NCBI GenBank assembly: GCA_903868125.1 | Contig: CAIPUE010000032.1 | Coordinates: forward strand, 103,873-167,872 | Length of the DNA stretch: 64,000 nt | Reading direction: 5' to 3' | From: an uncultured bacterium | GTDB lineage: Bacteria > Cyanobacteriota > Vampirovibrionia > Gastranaerophilales > Gastranaerophilaceae | Made by a program: the position numbers and the translations under genes | Notes under the pieces: generated by a model | Database searches by the model: none | The model's input: the letters and a program-made list of their open reading frames with translations, nothing else | Told to the model about the DNA's origin: nothing | Part shown: positions 16,964 to 26,156 of the stretch, piece by piece | Layout: every line of letters starts with the position of its first letter | Position numbering within the stretch: the first letter of the stretch is position 1

Positions 16964-18367
16964 ATGTTAAGTTCTATTATGAGTTTTTTTAAAGAACCGC
17001 CGATAAAAGAAGTAACAGGCAACGAAGATGAAATTAAAAAAAATTATGCACATTGGCGTTTGAGAATTTTTTATTCTTGCTTTATCGGCTATACGGTATT
17101 CTACCTTTGTAAAAAGAATATAGCTTTAGCATTACCGGGGTTAAGTACTGAATTTGGCTATTCTAACACCGAATTGGGGCTTTTGGGAAGTTCACTTTAT
17201 TTAACTTATGGCATCGGCAAATTCATTAACGGAGTTTTGGCAGATAGTTCTGATGTAAGAAAATTTTTACCTACGGCATTAATATTGAGTGCAATTGCGA
17301 ACATTTGTTTTGTCTTGAGTGCAATATTTATAACTCCGGGGCATACATCGTTTTTCGGATTACCTTCCGGTACTGTTCTTTTGTGGTTGTTTGCATTTTT
17401 CTGGGGGGCAAACGGGTGGTTTCAGTCAGCGGGGTTTCCTGCGGTTGCAAAGAGTTTAACATATTGGTATTCAAACTCTGAAAGAGGCACCAAGTGGTCC
17501 TTGTGGTCATGTTCGCATCAAGTCGGAACCTTTTTAAGTGTAATTATTTCAGGATATTTAGTTGCCCATTACGGATGGAAAATGGCATTTTTCATTCCGT
17601 CAATTTTAGCTATATTAGCCGCGTTCTGGTTGATTAACCGATTACGGGATAAACCTCAATCATTGGGGTTGCCTTGTGTTGAGGAGTTTAGAAAAGAACC
17701 TGTTAAAGAAAAATGTGAAGAAGATAAAGATAATCGTTCGTATGGACAAATTTTTAAAGAAAATATTTTGTTCAACAAAACAATATGGCTTCTTGCGATT
17801 GCTTATATTTTTGTTTATATCATAAGATTTGGTGCAGAGGATTGGATGGTGAAATATCTTAGCGAGTCTAAGCACAATTCTTTAGAACTTGCAGCAATGA
17901 AGTTGAGCGCTTTGCCTTTATTCGGGATTGTGGGTACTATTTTGGCAGGAGTAATTTCTGATAAGGTTTTCAAAGGTCAAAGAGCACCTGTTAACTTAAT
18001 TTACTTGGTCGGAGTAACTATATGTTTATTGCTGTTAAAAGTTAATACTGTAAGTAATTTGGATTTTGTTTTAATCGGTTTAATCGGAGCATTCACTTAT
18101 GGACCTCAAATGATGATAGGCGGACTTTGTGCCGTTGAAAGCAGCTCAAAAAAAGTTGCGTCTGCGGCTACGGGCTTTACCGGTAGTTTTGGCTATCTCG
18201 GCGCGGTGCTTTCGGCTACAGGAACAGGTTTTATGGTGGATAAATTTGGTTGGAACGGTGCAATCGGGTACTGGATTCTTTCAGCGATAATTTGTATCGT
18301 AATTTGTATCATTTTATTTTTTGATGAAAGAAAAAATTGTAAAAAAACAATGTGTGAAAAATTATAG
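16964..18367 (+). CDS. organophosphate:phosphate antiporter-family (GlpT/UhpT-like) transporter
   Basis: This 467-residue MFS membrane protein has about 12 hydrophobic segments. The blocks FYLCKKNIALALPGL, GKFINGVLADSS and FFWGANGWFQSAGFPAVAKSL, with SERGTKWSLWSCSHQVG, are those of the OPA family (GlpT, UhpT, PgtP), which exchange glycerol-3-phosphate, hexose phosphates or phosphoglycerates for inorganic phosphate. Which one is transported cannot be read. It starts 42 nt after the exonuclease and may be co-transcribed. Confidence 0.88.
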   Translation: MLSSIMSFFKEPPIKEVTGNEDEIKKNYAHWRLRIFYSCFIGYTVFYLCKKNIALALPGLSTEFGYSNTELGLLGSSLYLTYGIGKFINGVLADSSDVRKFLPTALILSAIANICFVLSAIFITPGHTSFFGLPSGTVLLWLFAFFWGANGWFQSAGFPAVAKSLTYWYSNSERGTKWSLWSCSHQVGTFLSVIISGYLVAHYGWKMAFFIPSILAILAAFWLINRLRDKPQSLGLPCVEEFRKEPVKEKCEEDKDNRSYGQIFKENILFNKTIWLLAIAYIFVYIIRFGAEDWMVKYLSESKHNSLELAAMKLSALPLFGIVGTILAGVISDKVFKGQRAPVNLIYLVGVTICLLLLKVNTVSNLDFVLIGLIGAFTYGPQMMIGGLCAVESSSKKVASAATGFTGSFGYLGAVLSATGTGFMVDKFGWNGAIGYWILSAIICIVICIILFFDERKNCKKTMCEKL

Positions 18368-18372
18368 TGACT

Positions 18373-19053
18373 CTACAAAACTGAAAAGCCTGGAGAGGTT
18401 TCAGGTAAATTTTGATAATTTGCACTTGAGTATACAATTGTTTTAATATATTTGCTAGTTTCTCCACCTTTTTCATACAATAATTTAAGGGTTTTTTCTC
18501 TACAGGCTAAAGGGTTCAAGCTATCTTTATATTGAGGATATTGCTCAACAAGTTCTCCCCAAACAATAGCTTCAGTTGTCCAAGCATATGTTTCCTCAGA
18601 GAGAGAATTATATTTATCTTGATGCAAAGCTTCGTGTGAAAGAATTGCTGATATAGCTATTACAGGGGCATTTCTGTTTTTTTCATTTATGTAAATATAT
18701 ATTTGAGAACCTTTTTTCATTCCCAAGGCATCTACTTTCCCATAAGCCGGATTAATAGCTGAAAGGTCTTTATACACTATTTTAATTGGTTTATTCGTTT
18801 CATTGTTCCCTAAAATTACCTGCCTTGAATAATCTCCTTTGGTCCCTTTCATCAAGTCAATTGCAACGCAAATGCTTTCATCATTACTAATATTTTTATA
18901 TAAGTCAATCACTTGAGCTATTTTCTGTTCAGGAGATGAAAAAGAATTATCAATAATATTATTAGTGGCAAATACAGGCAAAATGTTGCTACAAAATAAA
19001 TATAATATCAAAATTACACCGCAAAACACGCGAGCGTGTAAAATACTTCTCAT
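18373..19053 (-). CDS. putative secreted HExxH metallopeptidase (paralogue of 57743-58474)
   Basis: This 226-residue protein has an N-terminal signal-like hydrophobic segment (residues about 8-30, ending VFATNN). It contains SHEALHQD (HEALH at residues 140-144) followed by NSLSEETYAW. HExxH with an acidic pair 9-10 residues later is the zinc-binding arrangement of small metallopeptidases. The protein at 57743-58474 shares this block and the C-terminal YQNLPExSPGF. Family and substrate are not recognised. AGAAGGA lies upstream of the ATG. Confidence 0.75.
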   Translation of the reverse strand: MRSILHARVFCGVILILYLFCSNILPVFATNNIIDNSFSSPEQKIAQVIDLYKNISNDESICVAIDLMKGTKGDYSRQVILGNNETNKPIKIVYKDLSAINPAYGKVDALGMKKGSQIYIYINEKNRNAPVIAISAILSHEALHQDKYNSLSEETYAWTTEAIVWGELVEQYPQYKDSLNPLACREKTLKLLYEKGGETSKYIKTIVYSSANYQNLPETSPGFSVL

Positions 19054-19144
19054 TTAGCCATCCTTCTCATTAAAAATATAACTCCAGTTATACTGTTCCA
19101 ATAATCTTATAAGTTATAACACTTTTTTATACAAAGTTTACAAA

Positions 19145-19186
19145 AATAACGGGGCATATTTGAAAATTCAAATATGCCCCGTTATT
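19145..19186. terminator. bidirectional hairpin terminator
   Basis: Perfect arms AATAACGGGGCATATTTGAA and its complement form a long GC-tipped hairpin flanked by A and T runs. It lies just after the Skp-like gene on the minus strand and upstream of the HExxH gene, so it most likely terminates the former. Confidence 0.85.
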
Positions 19187-19206
19187 TAGTATTATTTATA
19201 CTTTAA

Positions 19207-19644
19207 TTATTTCGTTGAGTCTAAAACGTCGATAACATCTTTGGTTAAATCAACACCACCTGATACTAAACTGTCTTTCGTAAAGACTAGATCTATATGT
19301 TTTTTCTTTTCTACTTGATCAACAGCAGTTTTGATTTTTTGTTGCACAGCAATAAAATTATCCCTATATTGTTTTTCAAGATCGTCTTTCTTCAATGACA
19401 CTTTTTTTATTAACTCTTTTTCCATATCCTGTTTGCTTAATGATGTTTTAGAATTCATCATTTTTTCTTTTTCTGTAATCCCATACTTTTGTAATTCGAC
19501 AGTCAAAGTATCTTGCTTTTGCTTCAAGGCTTGTGTTTCTTTACTGTTGTTGACGATATAGCTAACATCAATAAATCCTACATTTTGGTTGGTTAGTTCT
19601 GCAGCTTGTGTTAGAGTAAAAAGAAAACAATTGGAGGAATACAT
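19207..19644 (-). CDS. OmpH/Skp-like periplasmic chaperone, 5' end apparently truncated
   Basis: This 145-residue frame has the Skp/OmpH pattern: QNVGFIDVSYIV near the start, a long coiled-coil of Lys/Gln/Glu-rich residues (about 35-110), and the closing IDLVFTKDSLVSGGVDLTKDV. Skp-type proteins carry outer-membrane proteins through the periplasm. The start looks damaged: the signal peptide is short (MYSSNCFLFTLTQAAE) and no ribosome site precedes the ATG. The integrase gene begins divergently 6 nt away. The original 5' end was probably replaced by insertion of the integrase element, but a working shortened signal cannot be excluded. Confidence 0.7.
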   Translation of the reverse strand: MYSSNCFLFTLTQAAELTNQNVGFIDVSYIVNNSKETQALKQKQDTLTVELQKYGITEKEKMMNSKTSLSKQDMEKELIKKVSLKKDDLEKQYRDNFIAVQQKIKTAVDQVEKKKHIDLVFTKDSLVSGGVDLTKDVIDVLDSTK

Positions 19645-19650
19645 TAATGC

Positions 19651-20751
19651 GTGAGCGATTTACGGATTAATAAGACAGTTATGGGCGTATATAAAAAGAA
19701 AAACGGTAAATGGTATTTTCAATTCATGGTTAAGGGAGAACGCAAACATGGATTATGTGATGGTGCAAAAAACAAGCAGGATGCACAATCAATAGAAGAT
19801 ACAGAAAAATTCATATTGCGACAACAGCAAAATGGTATAATTCCGAAAAGAGAGAAAAAAATTAAATTCTCTAGCTTGATAAAGCTTTGTGAACAGTATT
19901 CAATGAATAATAAAAAAAGTTATAAAAACGATATTTATACTTTGAAGTTACTAAAAAATTACTTTGGAGATTCGATTTGTGCACAAGAGATTTTGCCAAA
20001 AAATATTGAAAGCTTCAAAACGTACCTGAGAGTTACCCGTAAAAACAAGAATTCAACAATCAACAGGTACTTAGAAATTCTCAGCAAAATGTTTAATCTC
20101 GGCATTAGCAACAAAGCAGTTCGTTCCAATCCAATCGAGGGCGTAGCATTTTTAAAAGAAGAAAACCATAAGGTGCGATTTTTAACTAAAGACGAAGAAA
20201 TAGAGCTATTTAAAGCGATTGAAAAAACGTTTGTAGTAACCGATAAAATAACACGTAGAAAAAAAGAAATTCAACCATACCTGTATCTAAAACCGATTAT
20301 AACTTGGGCATTGCATACAGGTATGCGTAAGAATGAAATTCTAAAATGTAAAAAGCACTATGTTAATTTCGAGCAACGCAGTATTGAACTGCTTGAAACA
20401 AAATCGGGCAAATCAAGAAAAGTACCTATATCAGACAAACTGTATAAAATCATTGAAGAGTTTTGGCAAAAAACCCCTGATAGTGAATATTTAATTTTAA
20501 ACCCTGAAACAGATAAACCCTATGTCGATATTAAAAAAGCTTTTCATGCCGTTCTTGGCATAGCAAAGATAAAACATTTCAGATTTCATGACTTAAGACA
20601 TACGGCTGCAACAAGAATGATTGCAGGCGGTGCTGATTTAAACACAGTTAAAGAAATACTCGGTCATTCAAGCTTGGCAATGCTACAACGCTATGTACAC
20701 GTAATGCCTGAACTAAAAGTCAGAGCAATAGATATTCTTAATTCGTTTTAA
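19651..20751 (+). CDS. tyrosine recombinase / phage-type integrase
   Basis: This 366-residue protein has a SAM-like core-binding domain (residues about 70-165) and a C-terminal catalytic domain with Arg in [20 protein letters not shown] and the nucleophile Tyr in LQRYVHV. It is an integrase of an integrative element. The start is GTG at 19651 with GGAGG 13 nt upstream, or ATG at 19681. An ATG at 19647 leads to a stop after seven codons. Its first bases abut the Skp-like gene, which may mark the attachment site. Confidence 0.92.
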   Translation: MSDLRINKTVMGVYKKKNGKWYFQFMVKGERKHGLCDGAKNKQDAQSIEDTEKFILRQQQNGIIPKREKKIKFSSLIKLCEQYSMNNKKSYKNDIYTLKLLKNYFGDSICAQEILPKNIESFKTYLRVTRKNKNSTINRYLEILSKMFNLGISNKAVRSNPIEGVAFLKEENHKVRFLTKDEEIELFKAIEKTFVVTDKITRRKKEIQPYLYLKPIITWALHTGMRKNEILKCKKHYVNFEQRSIELLETKSGKSRKVPISDKLYKIIEEFWQKTPDSEYLILNPETDKPYVDIKKAFHAVLGIAKIKHFRFHDLRHTAATRMIAGGADLNTVKEILGHSSLAMLQRYVHVMPELKVRAIDILNSF

Positions 20752-20758
20752 CCATGCT

Positions 20759-22321
20759 TTATCGACCTTTAACCGCAAAAAGTGGATGTATTTCAAACAA
20801 TAAATTACTTGTATAATCGCAAACTAATAACTCTGAACGATTTGGTGTCGCGAAGCTAATAACATCAGTTTCGTTTTCTTTGGTTCCAATAAGTCCAATT
20901 GTAAAAAGTATATTTAGTAGGTATCTTGTGTTTTGTTCTCTTGCATAATCATCTTCAGCTTTAGTTTCAAAGAACTTCGTCTGAACGTGATTGTATGTTT
21001 TTGAATTATAAATTAATTGTTCAATACTTCTGTAAGTAGACATTTCAAGTAAATCGGTATATTTAAATTTATTTCCTAATAAATAAAGTATTTCAATGTA
21101 AGTATCTACATTGCCATAAACACTGCCCCACTCATATTGTAAGGCTTTTAGCCTGTCGCCTCTAAAGATTTTTTCAGCAGCTAAAATATTTTCTTCAGAT
21201 ATTCCAGATTCATTATCAGCTTCCACAATGCATAAATTAACAAAATTTATTGCATCTCTAGGGCGCATCATGGTTCTGTTTAAAATATAATCACTAGCAC
21301 TTATTTCTCCGATGTTAAAATTGAACAAATCGTTAAAAGTCAGTTTGTTATTTTTTTGATATTTGTATGTAAATAAATATTCAACTCTTTTGTCTAATAG
21401 TTCGTTGAGCATCTTTGGTGTCCAATTTAGTCTAAGAGTGAATGATTCATCCTTTTCGTTTTGCCTGTCCGTAACTTCGCATGTTTTTGTCAACAAATCA
21501 GCTCTTAATGCAATCAATATTTTTAAATTAGGAATATCTATAAAATGAAACATAGCACTAAGTAGAGCATTTATGAGGATAAATTTTGATTCATCATCAA
21601 TCCAATTAGTATCTAAGTTATCAATTCCAACAATTATTTCTTTTTGGATGTTGCTTGAAAAATATTCTTTAAATAGCGTGATTATATTTTTTAATTGATT
21701 AATTTGTTTTTTATTAATGTATTGACTTGCTTTTGTTTGAATTTCTTTTTTTTGAGATTCTGTTAAACTGCCTTTTAAATTTGCAATATCACTACCCAAC
21801 ATTGCAGAAACATTTTTTTCTATATCTTTGGTTATTTTTTCGGTGCTACCTTCATCAAAAAAAACTCCATCATATTCATTCAAATATCTTTTTAGCTCAT
21901 GAATTCGACCTCTGTCCGAAACTTTTTCAGATAATTCATCTAAAAAATTTCTTCGATTGTACGCAAAATATTTTTTTATAATTTGAGATATTATTTCATG
22001 AAGCCATAAGAATTTATAAAAAATATCTAAGTTTACGCCTTCTCGCTTTAATTTCACTACAAAAGGAACATTTGTTATATATTGCATTGCGAATGTATCA
22101 GGCTTAATTTCAATATAAAAATCAACATCTTTTTGTATTTGATTCAATAATGCCGTTTTACCGGAACCTGTTCTTCCTAACAAAATAGACTTTTTATTTT
22201 GAAAATCTAAAATTTCAGAATACTCAGGAGTTTCAATAAAACAATTTAATAAAAATTCTTGATCACTCTCAGCACTAATCGTACCAATATTCATATCTCT
22301 TTTAAAAACAATTTGAGCCAT
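20759..22321 (-). CDS. P-loop ATPase, Sll1717-like
   Basis: This 520-residue protein has a Walker A LLGRTGSGKTALL (residues about 47-59) and a Walker B-like IIVGIDNLD in the middle. It resembles the cyanobacterial Sll1717-type P-loop ATPase group of STAND/KAP-like NTPases, which are not functionally defined and often appear in accessory DNA. No effector domain is recognised. It converges on the integrase with 7 nt between the stops and has an ATPase-only layout, so any partner is not obvious. Confidence 0.75.
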   Translation of the reverse strand: MAQIVFKRDMNIGTISAESDQEFLLNCFIETPEYSEILDFQNKKSILLGRTGSGKTALLNQIQKDVDFYIEIKPDTFAMQYITNVPFVVKLKREGVNLDIFYKFLWLHEIISQIIKKYFAYNRRNFLDELSEKVSDRGRIHELKRYLNEYDGVFFDEGSTEKITKDIEKNVSAMLGSDIANLKGSLTESQKKEIQTKASQYINKKQINQLKNIITLFKEYFSSNIQKEIIVGIDNLDTNWIDDESKFILINALLSAMFHFIDIPNLKILIALRADLLTKTCEVTDRQNEKDESFTLRLNWTPKMLNELLDKRVEYLFTYKYQKNNKLTFNDLFNFNIGEISASDYILNRTMMRPRDAINFVNLCIVEADNESGISEENILAAEKIFRGDRLKALQYEWGSVYGNVDTYIEILYLLGNKFKYTDLLEMSTYRSIEQLIYNSKTYNHVQTKFFETKAEDDYAREQNTRYLLNILFTIGLIGTKENETDVISFATPNRSELLVCDYTSNLLFEIHPLFAVKGR

Positions 22322-22443
22322 TACTTAATCCCTCATCCTTGAAGTGAATTATAACACAAAAGATAAAACTAATTTGTAATTTAACTCGCAAAATGACATT
22401 TTTGTGTCTTAGCTTGACATGAAAATTGTAGAAAATTGGCAAT

Positions 22444-22812
22444 TTATTTTATAGTAAGATTGTTAGATTTACTAGACTTCTCTTTTGCTTGCTGATTTTT
22501 GTTTTTTATAAAATATACAGCACCTGCGATAGCTGCTTCGATAGCAACAATAATAGTAATTACCTTAAATTGGACCCTGAAACTTTTTCTGCTACTTTTT
22601 TAAATGGAGGTGGCACATCTTGTGTTTTTGTGGGCTTAATTTCTACCTCCTTTTTATGGCTGGTTGAGGAGTTGGTAGTTTTTGCACTAGGTTTTTGTTC
22701 TGATAATTGTCTTGGTGGTGGGGTATCAGAACCATCTACATTTGATTTTGATGATTCGGTTTGCTTTGGAGTCGATATATCTGACTTATCAGAATTTTTA
22801 ACTTTTATTTAC
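22444..22812 (-). pseudogene. frameshifted remnant of a Ser/Pro-rich protein with a C-terminal membrane anchor
   Basis: On the minus strand, a coding-like stretch rich in Ser, Thr, Pro and Lys (ending KKVAEKVSGSNLR) runs without a start codon and stops. An overlapping frame then encodes a membrane helix, FKVITIIVAIEAAIAGAVYF, and a charged tail ending NNLTIK. The two pieces would join through a one-base shift near 22560-22575. No start codon is visible at the 5' end near 22812. I see a decayed tail-anchored protein. The antisense frame at 22489-22821 is a shadow. Confidence 0.5.
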
Positions 22813-22848
22813 AATATGTGATTTGCAATATAGATGTATAATGCTAAA

Positions 22849-22953
22849 ATGAAAGCTTTCATTTGCAAACGTAATTCATTAAGTGAAGTTCCGCAGCATA
22901 TACTTGATTTTGCTCAAAAGCATGATTCACCTATTGTATTAATAGGTGAATAA
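22849..22953 (+). CDS. possible 34-residue small protein
   Basis: An ATG at 22849 opens a frame MKAFICKRNSLSEVPQHIL... ending VLIGE. The composition looks like real protein (mixed helix with IVLIGE beta end), but there is no good ribosome site. It could be a relic of a longer gene or a small antitoxin-like protein. Unrecognised. Confidence 0.3.
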   Translation: MKAFICKRNSLSEVPQHILDFAQKHDSPIVLIGE

Positions 22954-22961
22954 ATTATTAT

Positions 22962-24380
22962 TTAACCAAAAAATATAATTTCATCAAATGCTTTCGTTGC
23001 CGCCCTGTCAGTTAAACTGGAAATATATTCAATTATAGCAAGCTTATAGTCATTTGGATTCTCAATGTCATAAATTATTTTATTCCCATACTTTCGAGCA
23101 GCCCTTTCTTCTGGAGCAATATTAGAATATTTAATCAGCCAATCGCTAAATCCCGAAGCCAATGTATGTTTTGATTCTTTCAATTTATCCAATTCTAAAA
23201 GAGTGTCCTTCCCTTTGTAATGCCCATCTAATGTATTAAATATCGTATTTATTGACAAATCGTAGTATGGGCCTTGAATAGCATCTTTTGGCAAATAAAT
23301 ATTTTTATAATTGAATTTTTTAATTGTGTTCATAAGTTGAAAAGTAGGATGAGAAAAATGTAATCCTGTTTCAGGCGAACTATTGGCACATAAATCAGCT
23401 ATAAAATGATTTATCAAAACAGTATTATTGATTGAATCAAATTGTAATTCTGTTTCTTCTTTGACTATTTTTTTAAGTTCTTGAAGTTTATCAGGATGTA
23501 AAAATTTATTGTTTATGGCATCTTCTAAATCCTTACCTAAGTAAGCAATTTTATCAGCAATTTTTACAACGCATCCCTCCCAAGTAAAAGGTTGCGGCCT
23601 GTTATTCTTAGTAATTGTTCGTAAATCTAAATATTCTTTTCTTGGTATCAAGCCGTTTTCATCAACCTCACCGCAGTGAGAAATTATACCGTCTCTAACC
23701 GCATAAGTCAATTTCAAATTTTGTTCCCAACCATCGGGATCTAGTTTTGTATCTATGTCATCAATCATTCTTAAACTATTTTTTTCATGCCAAAATGAAT
23801 CGGTAAATCCAAGTTTTTTCACAATCGCACTTAATGTTCTTTCTCCGCCATGCCCGAAAGGGGCGTGCCCTAAATCATGCCCTGTTGCAATTGCTCTGAC
23901 CAATTCGGTATTCAGCCCAAAGAACTCCGATAAAGTTTCGGCTATTGATGAAACCTGATTTACATGGTGAATTCTAAAGCTTGTTGTATCAGATTTTGGA
24001 TGGGTGAAAACTTGAGTTTTACCGCTTAATTTGTTAAAAGCATCCGAATGCAAAATTCTGTCGAAATCTCTTCTGAATTCAGACCTTAATTCGTTGGCTT
24101 TTCGGTACAATGCAGATTCTCTAATGATTAATTGAACCCAATTAGAGTTCTGTTCGAACACTCCGACATTTTTAAACAGTCCGGGAGTTGAAATTTTTTG
24201 GAAAGAAATCACATTTGTTTTTGAAGATTTATATAACCTTTGAGATTTTAAAACATTATAATTAGGATAAATTACTTCTAAAAACGAGTTTGAAGATGCA
24301 GACGAAACATGATTCATTTTCAGAGTTGTACTTTGATTATTCTTTTTATAATTTATTGTGTTTATTGGTGAAATTAACAT
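22962..24380 (-). CDS. dGTPase-type HD phosphohydrolase with N-terminal tag
   Basis: This 472-residue protein has the dNTP triphosphohydrolase core. FDRILHSDAFNKLSGKTQVF, then HHVNQVSSIAETL, and the HD motif ATGHDLGHAPFGHGGE, with FWHEKNSLR and a later IADKIAYLGKDLED, match the dGTPase family that removes triphosphate from dNTPs. About 75 extra N-terminal residues precede it, starting MLISPINTINYKK and ending NVISFQK, resembling the tags of its neighbours. dGTPases serve dNTP balance or, in some bacteria, phage defence. AGAGG precedes the ATG. It is last in a three-gene run with PLD and exonuclease genes. Confidence 0.85.
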   Translation of the reverse strand: MLISPINTINYKKNNQSTTLKMNHVSSASSNSFLEVIYPNYNVLKSQRLYKSSKTNVISFQKISTPGLFKNVGVFEQNSNWVQLIIRESALYRKANELRSEFRRDFDRILHSDAFNKLSGKTQVFTHPKSDTTSFRIHHVNQVSSIAETLSEFFGLNTELVRAIATGHDLGHAPFGHGGERTLSAIVKKLGFTDSFWHEKNSLRMIDDIDTKLDPDGWEQNLKLTYAVRDGIISHCGEVDENGLIPRKEYLDLRTITKNNRPQPFTWEGCVVKIADKIAYLGKDLEDAINNKFLHPDKLQELKKIVKEETELQFDSINNTVLINHFIADLCANSSPETGLHFSHPTFQLMNTIKKFNYKNIYLPKDAIQGPYYDLSINTIFNTLDGHYKGKDTLLELDKLKESKHTLASGFSDWLIKYSNIAPEERAARKYGNKIIYDIENPNDYKLAIIEYISSLTDRAATKAFDEIIFFG

Positions 24381-24400
24381 ATTTTCCTCTTTTTAGAAAC

Positions 24401-26152
24401 TTAAATTCCATCTTCTTGCATTTCCTGCATAACTTTACGTGTTATATTATCGTCCGGTAAATCGTTCCCTATAGAAATATCATCAGGGTTAACATTTTTA
24501 AGCCATAATGTTTTACTGTTTCCATCCAAATATACCTTTGATTTTTCGACAATCAAATCTTCTATTTCCTCTTTTGATTTCCCGTTAAATCCTTCCAATT
24601 CCGCAAATCCTAAAACCTTTTTGAAATTTTCACGCATAATATATGATAGACTTCTTTTTTGATTTGTTGTTTTATTGATTTTTTGAGTTTCCGCGGCTTG
24701 AAGTGGATGACCTTTGTATTTATCATTAATTACCGTGCCGATAATTCCTTCTTGCTTTAATTTTCGTACGTTCGCTATACCTATTTCTTCGACCAATGAA
24801 TCTACCATTTTCTCGTCCAAACGATATTTGTCAAAATAATTAATCAAATCAAGATTTTCAGCCCGATAAGACACTTTAAAATTCACTTTTGAGTTGAAAT
24901 ATTTTGTATTGTGCAATAAAGGTTCGATTTCAGGAACTTTAGACGCGCCGTTTTGAAAAAGCAAAACCTGCCTAAGAGTTAAAGGAACGGATTTATTTGT
25001 TCTGTGTTCGCTCAACCAGTAAAGCGCATATTTAAGCATTGGGATTGTTCCGTTTACATCCGCTAAAGCATCGTGAGCACCGGTCATAGGCTTACAAAAC
25101 ATCCAATGATATTGATTTGCAAGTTTTTTTGATGCTCCCAAGAACGGGTGAATTCTCATTATCAAAACCTGAGGGTCTAAAATTTTATATAATTGCTTTT
25201 CAGCAATTATTTTATCTTTTTTATGACCTTTACTTATATTATTAATATCTCTAAGTTCCCTAATTGTTCTATTTAATAGTGGAATATCAAATTTAACCCC
25301 GTTCCATGCAACTATTATCCCGCTAGATTTATTCATATATTTTTCTAAAAATTCATGCATAACGCTTTCAATTGTAGGAGCATTTTGAACCATCTCATCT
25401 GTAATTCCGTTCACAGCAGAAGCACCTTCAGGAATAGGAATTTCAGGATTTATCAGTTTATTGTAAAAACCTTTTTCCTTATTTACAACTCTGCCTCCTT
25501 TTAAAATTCTCGCACCAATTTGGATTATTTTATCTTCCTTTGTGTTAGTACCGGTTGTTTCAGTATCAAATACAAGAGCATCTATACACAACTTCCCATC
25601 TTTATCTGTTATCGGAATGTCCAACGATTTACACAAAGACGGATTTCTCAAAATTTCTATATTTTTTGCAAAAATTTCTTCCATTGTATCAAAATCGCCC
25701 ACGGCATGCGAAACTGCAAGCGGAGAATGTCTATTATCAGGATTGTATCTTGCAACCCAGTGGGTTGCAAATTGAGATGGATCATCGGGGTTTTTAGCAT
25801 AAGTCTCAACGAGTGCCAAAGAAAACCTATGTGCAGCTATTTCAGCATCTGTTGCAGTAGTTATATTTAAAGGTTCAGAACAAAGTTTAGTGTAGCCAAT
25901 TTTTTCCATATCAATAAACAAACCACCTTTTGCCTTTGTGTAACTTCCTAGTCCTTGATATAGCTTGCCTGTTACCTTTCTTATAACATTTGTTTCAAAT
26001 ACAAGTCCTTTAAAATTAGGTTGAAAATAATTATGATTACCCATTTTAGGCGTACGATATTCAGACATTACAACATTGGAAACAAATTTATTATTTGTTC
26101 TGGTTTTATCTTGTCGTTTATAACTATTATAATTAATTGGTGCTATTTTCAT
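24401..26152 (-). CDS. DEDDh exonuclease (ExoX/epsilon type) with N-terminal tag and C-terminal extension
   Basis: This 583-residue protein has a DnaQ-like exonuclease domain at about residues 190-385: LVFDTETTGTNTKEDKI (ExoI), AWNGVKFDIPLLN (ExoII) and HDALADVNG (ExoIII), giving the DEDDh set. An N-terminal region (1-190) begins MKIAPINYNSY and contains PNFKG, the shared tag. The C-terminal 200 residues are unrecognised; LKQEGIIGTVINDKYKG resembles a short repeat-like ending. The ATG is 4 nt after the PLD stop, so the genes are coupled. Confidence 0.82.
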   Translation of the reverse strand: MKIAPINYNSYKRQDKTRTNNKFVSNVVMSEYRTPKMGNHNYFQPNFKGLVFETNVIRKVTGKLYQGLGSYTKAKGGLFIDMEKIGYTKLCSEPLNITTATDAEIAAHRFSLALVETYAKNPDDPSQFATHWVARYNPDNRHSPLAVSHAVGDFDTMEEIFAKNIEILRNPSLCKSLDIPITDKDGKLCIDALVFDTETTGTNTKEDKIIQIGARILKGGRVVNKEKGFYNKLINPEIPIPEGASAVNGITDEMVQNAPTIESVMHEFLEKYMNKSSGIIVAWNGVKFDIPLLNRTIRELRDINNISKGHKKDKIIAEKQLYKILDPQVLIMRIHPFLGASKKLANQYHWMFCKPMTGAHDALADVNGTIPMLKYALYWLSEHRTNKSVPLTLRQVLLFQNGASKVPEIEPLLHNTKYFNSKVNFKVSYRAENLDLINYFDKYRLDEKMVDSLVEEIGIANVRKLKQEGIIGTVINDKYKGHPLQAAETQKINKTTNQKRSLSYIMRENFKKVLGFAELEGFNGKSKEEIEDLIVEKSKVYLDGNSKTLWLKNVNPDDISIGNDLPDDNITRKVMQEMQEDGI

Positions 26153-26156
26153 ACCA

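Noticed and set aside
22489..22821. 110-codon frame on the plus strand
   Set aside because: Antisense to the Ser/Pro-rich pseudogene on the minus strand; composition (Phe, Gly, Cys, Val) is that of a shadow.
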